Shown here: positions 5,970-6,922 of the stretch, in pieces
Layout of the letters: each line of letters opens with the position of its first letter
Numbering within the stretch: the first letter of the stretch is position 1
DNA from: JAAYZK01 sp964535025
Lineage (GTDB): Bacteria; Planctomycetota; Phycisphaerae; SM23-33; FEN-1343
DNA length: 6,922 bases
Assembly (NCBI GenBank): GCA_964535025.1
Contig: CAZHRW010000243.1
Span: 1-6,922, forward strand
Direction of reading: 5' to 3'
Translations under genes and position numbers: made by a program
Notes under the pieces: generated by a model
What the model was told of the DNA's origin: nothing
The model's database searches: none
What the model saw: the letters and a program-made list of their open reading frames with translations, nothing else

Positions 5970-6921
5970 CGCGAAGGCGCGACGCGGCCACCAGGTCCAG
6001 TGTCGGCGGCGGCGTGCCGCGGGCGCGCCGGCGGCGATGGATCCTGCGACGGACGGGCCGTGCGGGCTCGTCGGGCTCGGCCGTCTCGGCGGCGACGAGC
6101 AGATCGACGGTGCCGTCGACGGCGGGCGGCTTGAGGGCGTCGCCGAAGTTGCGCTTGAGGATGGCGAAGTCGTCGAGGTCCACGTCGTGGTCCACGTCGA
6201 AATCGCCCTCGGCCGGGGCCCCGCCGCCGTGGCCGAAGTGCCGCTTGAGACGTGCGAAATCGTCCAGGTCGACCGCCCGGTTGCCGTCGGCGTCGCCGGG
6301 CAGGTTGGCGAAGTAGAACACGTCGTCGACGACCAGGCCCGTCGCGGGCGACGCCTTCACCGTCACCTCCAGCCAGGTCGCCCGCAGCACGCCGTCGTCC
6401 CAGATGAGCGTCACGCGGTCGCTGCCGCCGTCGCCGGCGTCCCGTCGGACGGTCACGGCGTTCGGCGCGGGCGCGACCGGCCAGGAGCTCGGGTCGCTGG
6501 TGCGGCCGGCCTTGAAGCCGAAGTAATCGCCCACCGTGGCGGCGGTCAGCCCGTCGGGGGCGGCCAGGCCGTCGATGTCGACCATGATGCCGTTGACCCC
6601 GCGGGCGTAGCCGGTGGTGTTGGCCGACGTCGCCGTCTCGCCCGGCCGGAGGGCCCGCTTGTCGGCGGCGATGGCGTCGTCGTCGGTCGCTCCGGGCAGC
6701 GGGTCATGGCCGTCCCACCACGAGTTGTTGTAGAAGACCTTCCGGGCGAACACCGTCGCCAGGTCCGCCCGCCAGTGCACGCGGAAGAAGGCGTCCGCCG
6801 TCGGGCTGGCCGCACCGGTGTACAAGGCCGTGCCGCCGGCATACTGGTTGCCCACGGCCCGCCGTCCCCACCGCGACGTGTCGTTGAGCACCACGACGGT
6901 GTACATCTCGCCGTCGACCAG
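5959..6921 (-). CDS. Planctomycete-type secreted protein with C-terminal dockerin-like module (5' end outside window)
   Basis: The frame is open to the right edge (LVDGE precedes the first internal ATG at 6906), so only the C-terminal 320 or so residues are present and the true start lies beyond 6922. Numbering from the ATG at 6906: residues 55-200 carry RKVFYNNSWWDGHDP, DDDAIAADKRALRPGETAT, YARGVNGIMVDIDGLA, APAPNAVTVRRDAGDGGSDRVTLIWDDG and WLEVTVKASPATGL. I recognise this region as recurrent in large planctomycete surface proteins, where it sits just before the C-terminal module. Residues 204-255 are a dockerin-like double EF-hand. A basic tail (RRRIHRRRRARG) ends the protein. Its total size and N-terminal domains cannot be seen, and the role of the recurrent region is not known to me; attachment or surface display is inferred. 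It converges on the beta-helix gene with 12 bp between stops. Confidence 0.85.
   Translation of the reverse strand: MVDGEMYTVVVLNDTSRWGRRAVGNQYAGGTALYTGAASPTADAFFRVHWRADLATVFARKVFYNNSWWDGHDPLPGATDDDAIAADKRALRPGETATSANTTGYARGVNGIMVDIDGLAAPDGLTAATVGDYFGFKAGRTSDPSSWPVAPAPNAVTVRRDAGDGGSDRVTLIWDDGVLRATWLEVTVKASPATGLVVDDVFYFANLPGDADGNRAVDLDDFARLKRHFGHGGGAPAEGDFDVDHDVDLDDFAILKRNFGDALKPPAVDGTVDLLVAAETAEPDEPARPVRRRIHRRRRARGTPPPTLDLVAASRLRGRA
6142..6297 (-). other. Dockerin type I-like double EF-hand module of the minus-strand surface protein
   Basis: Loop 1 has ligands D205, D207, N209, D213 and D216. Loop 2 has D235, D237, D239, D241, D243 and D246 (numbering from ATG 6906). They are followed by FARLKRHFG and FAILKRNFG. 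Loop 2 has His240 where Gly is usual at loop position 6. The module closely resembles that of the convergent beta-helix protein, so the two coding stretches form an imperfect inverted repeat. Confidence 0.88.
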
Positions 6922-6922
6922 C

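Overview
The window is very GC-rich, gene-dense bacterial DNA. It most likely comes from a Planctomycetota chromosome, probably class Phycisphaerae. This rests on two secreted-type proteins that end in dockerin-like double EF-hand modules with the signature 'GDxxGDGxVDLDDFAxLKxHFG', on one of them carrying the 'KVFYNNSWWDG...GINGIMVDI' type of region I associate with planctomycete surface proteins, and on a membrane protein with two von Willebrand A (vWA) domains of a kind common in that phylum. The assignment is from recalled family features, not from a search.

Layout, left to right. Positions 2-220 (+) hold the last 72 codons of a TrmO/TsaA-like tRNA methyltransferase that begins outside the window. 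Its 3' end overlaps antisense, by 83 bp, the 3' end of a 2.5 kb minus-strand gene (138-2621). That gene encodes a membrane-anchored protein with an N-terminal BatA-like membrane segment, a compact vWA domain, a non-catalytic glutamine-amidotransferase-like domain, a second vWA domain and a C-terminal membrane helix. Just upstream of it, in the same direction (2649-3410), is a small exported or membrane-tethered protein with an ExbD/TolR-like C-terminal fold (tentative). The two genes look like one operon read from a promoter at 3453-3481.

The intergenic region 3411-3617 carries divergent promoters, one for that operon and one reading right into a single tRNA-Arg(ACG) gene (3618-3691). The tRNA is closed by a strong intrinsic terminator (3703-3736). 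Next is a 715-codon secreted right-handed beta-helix protein (3799-5946, +), possibly a glycan-active enzyme, ending in a dockerin-like module. It converges, with only 12 bp between stop codons, on the 3' part of a second dockerin-bearing protein (minus strand, 5959 to beyond 6922). A short GC-rich hairpin spans the convergence point.

Functionally there are four units: tRNA modification (trmO end), an envelope vWA operon, a tRNA transcription unit, and two extracellular dockerin-type proteins. I see no transposase, CRISPR array, phage gene, toxin-antitoxin pair or defence system. No single undescribed system stands out. The best candidates for a second look are the vWA/ExbD-like pair and the face-to-face dockerin genes.
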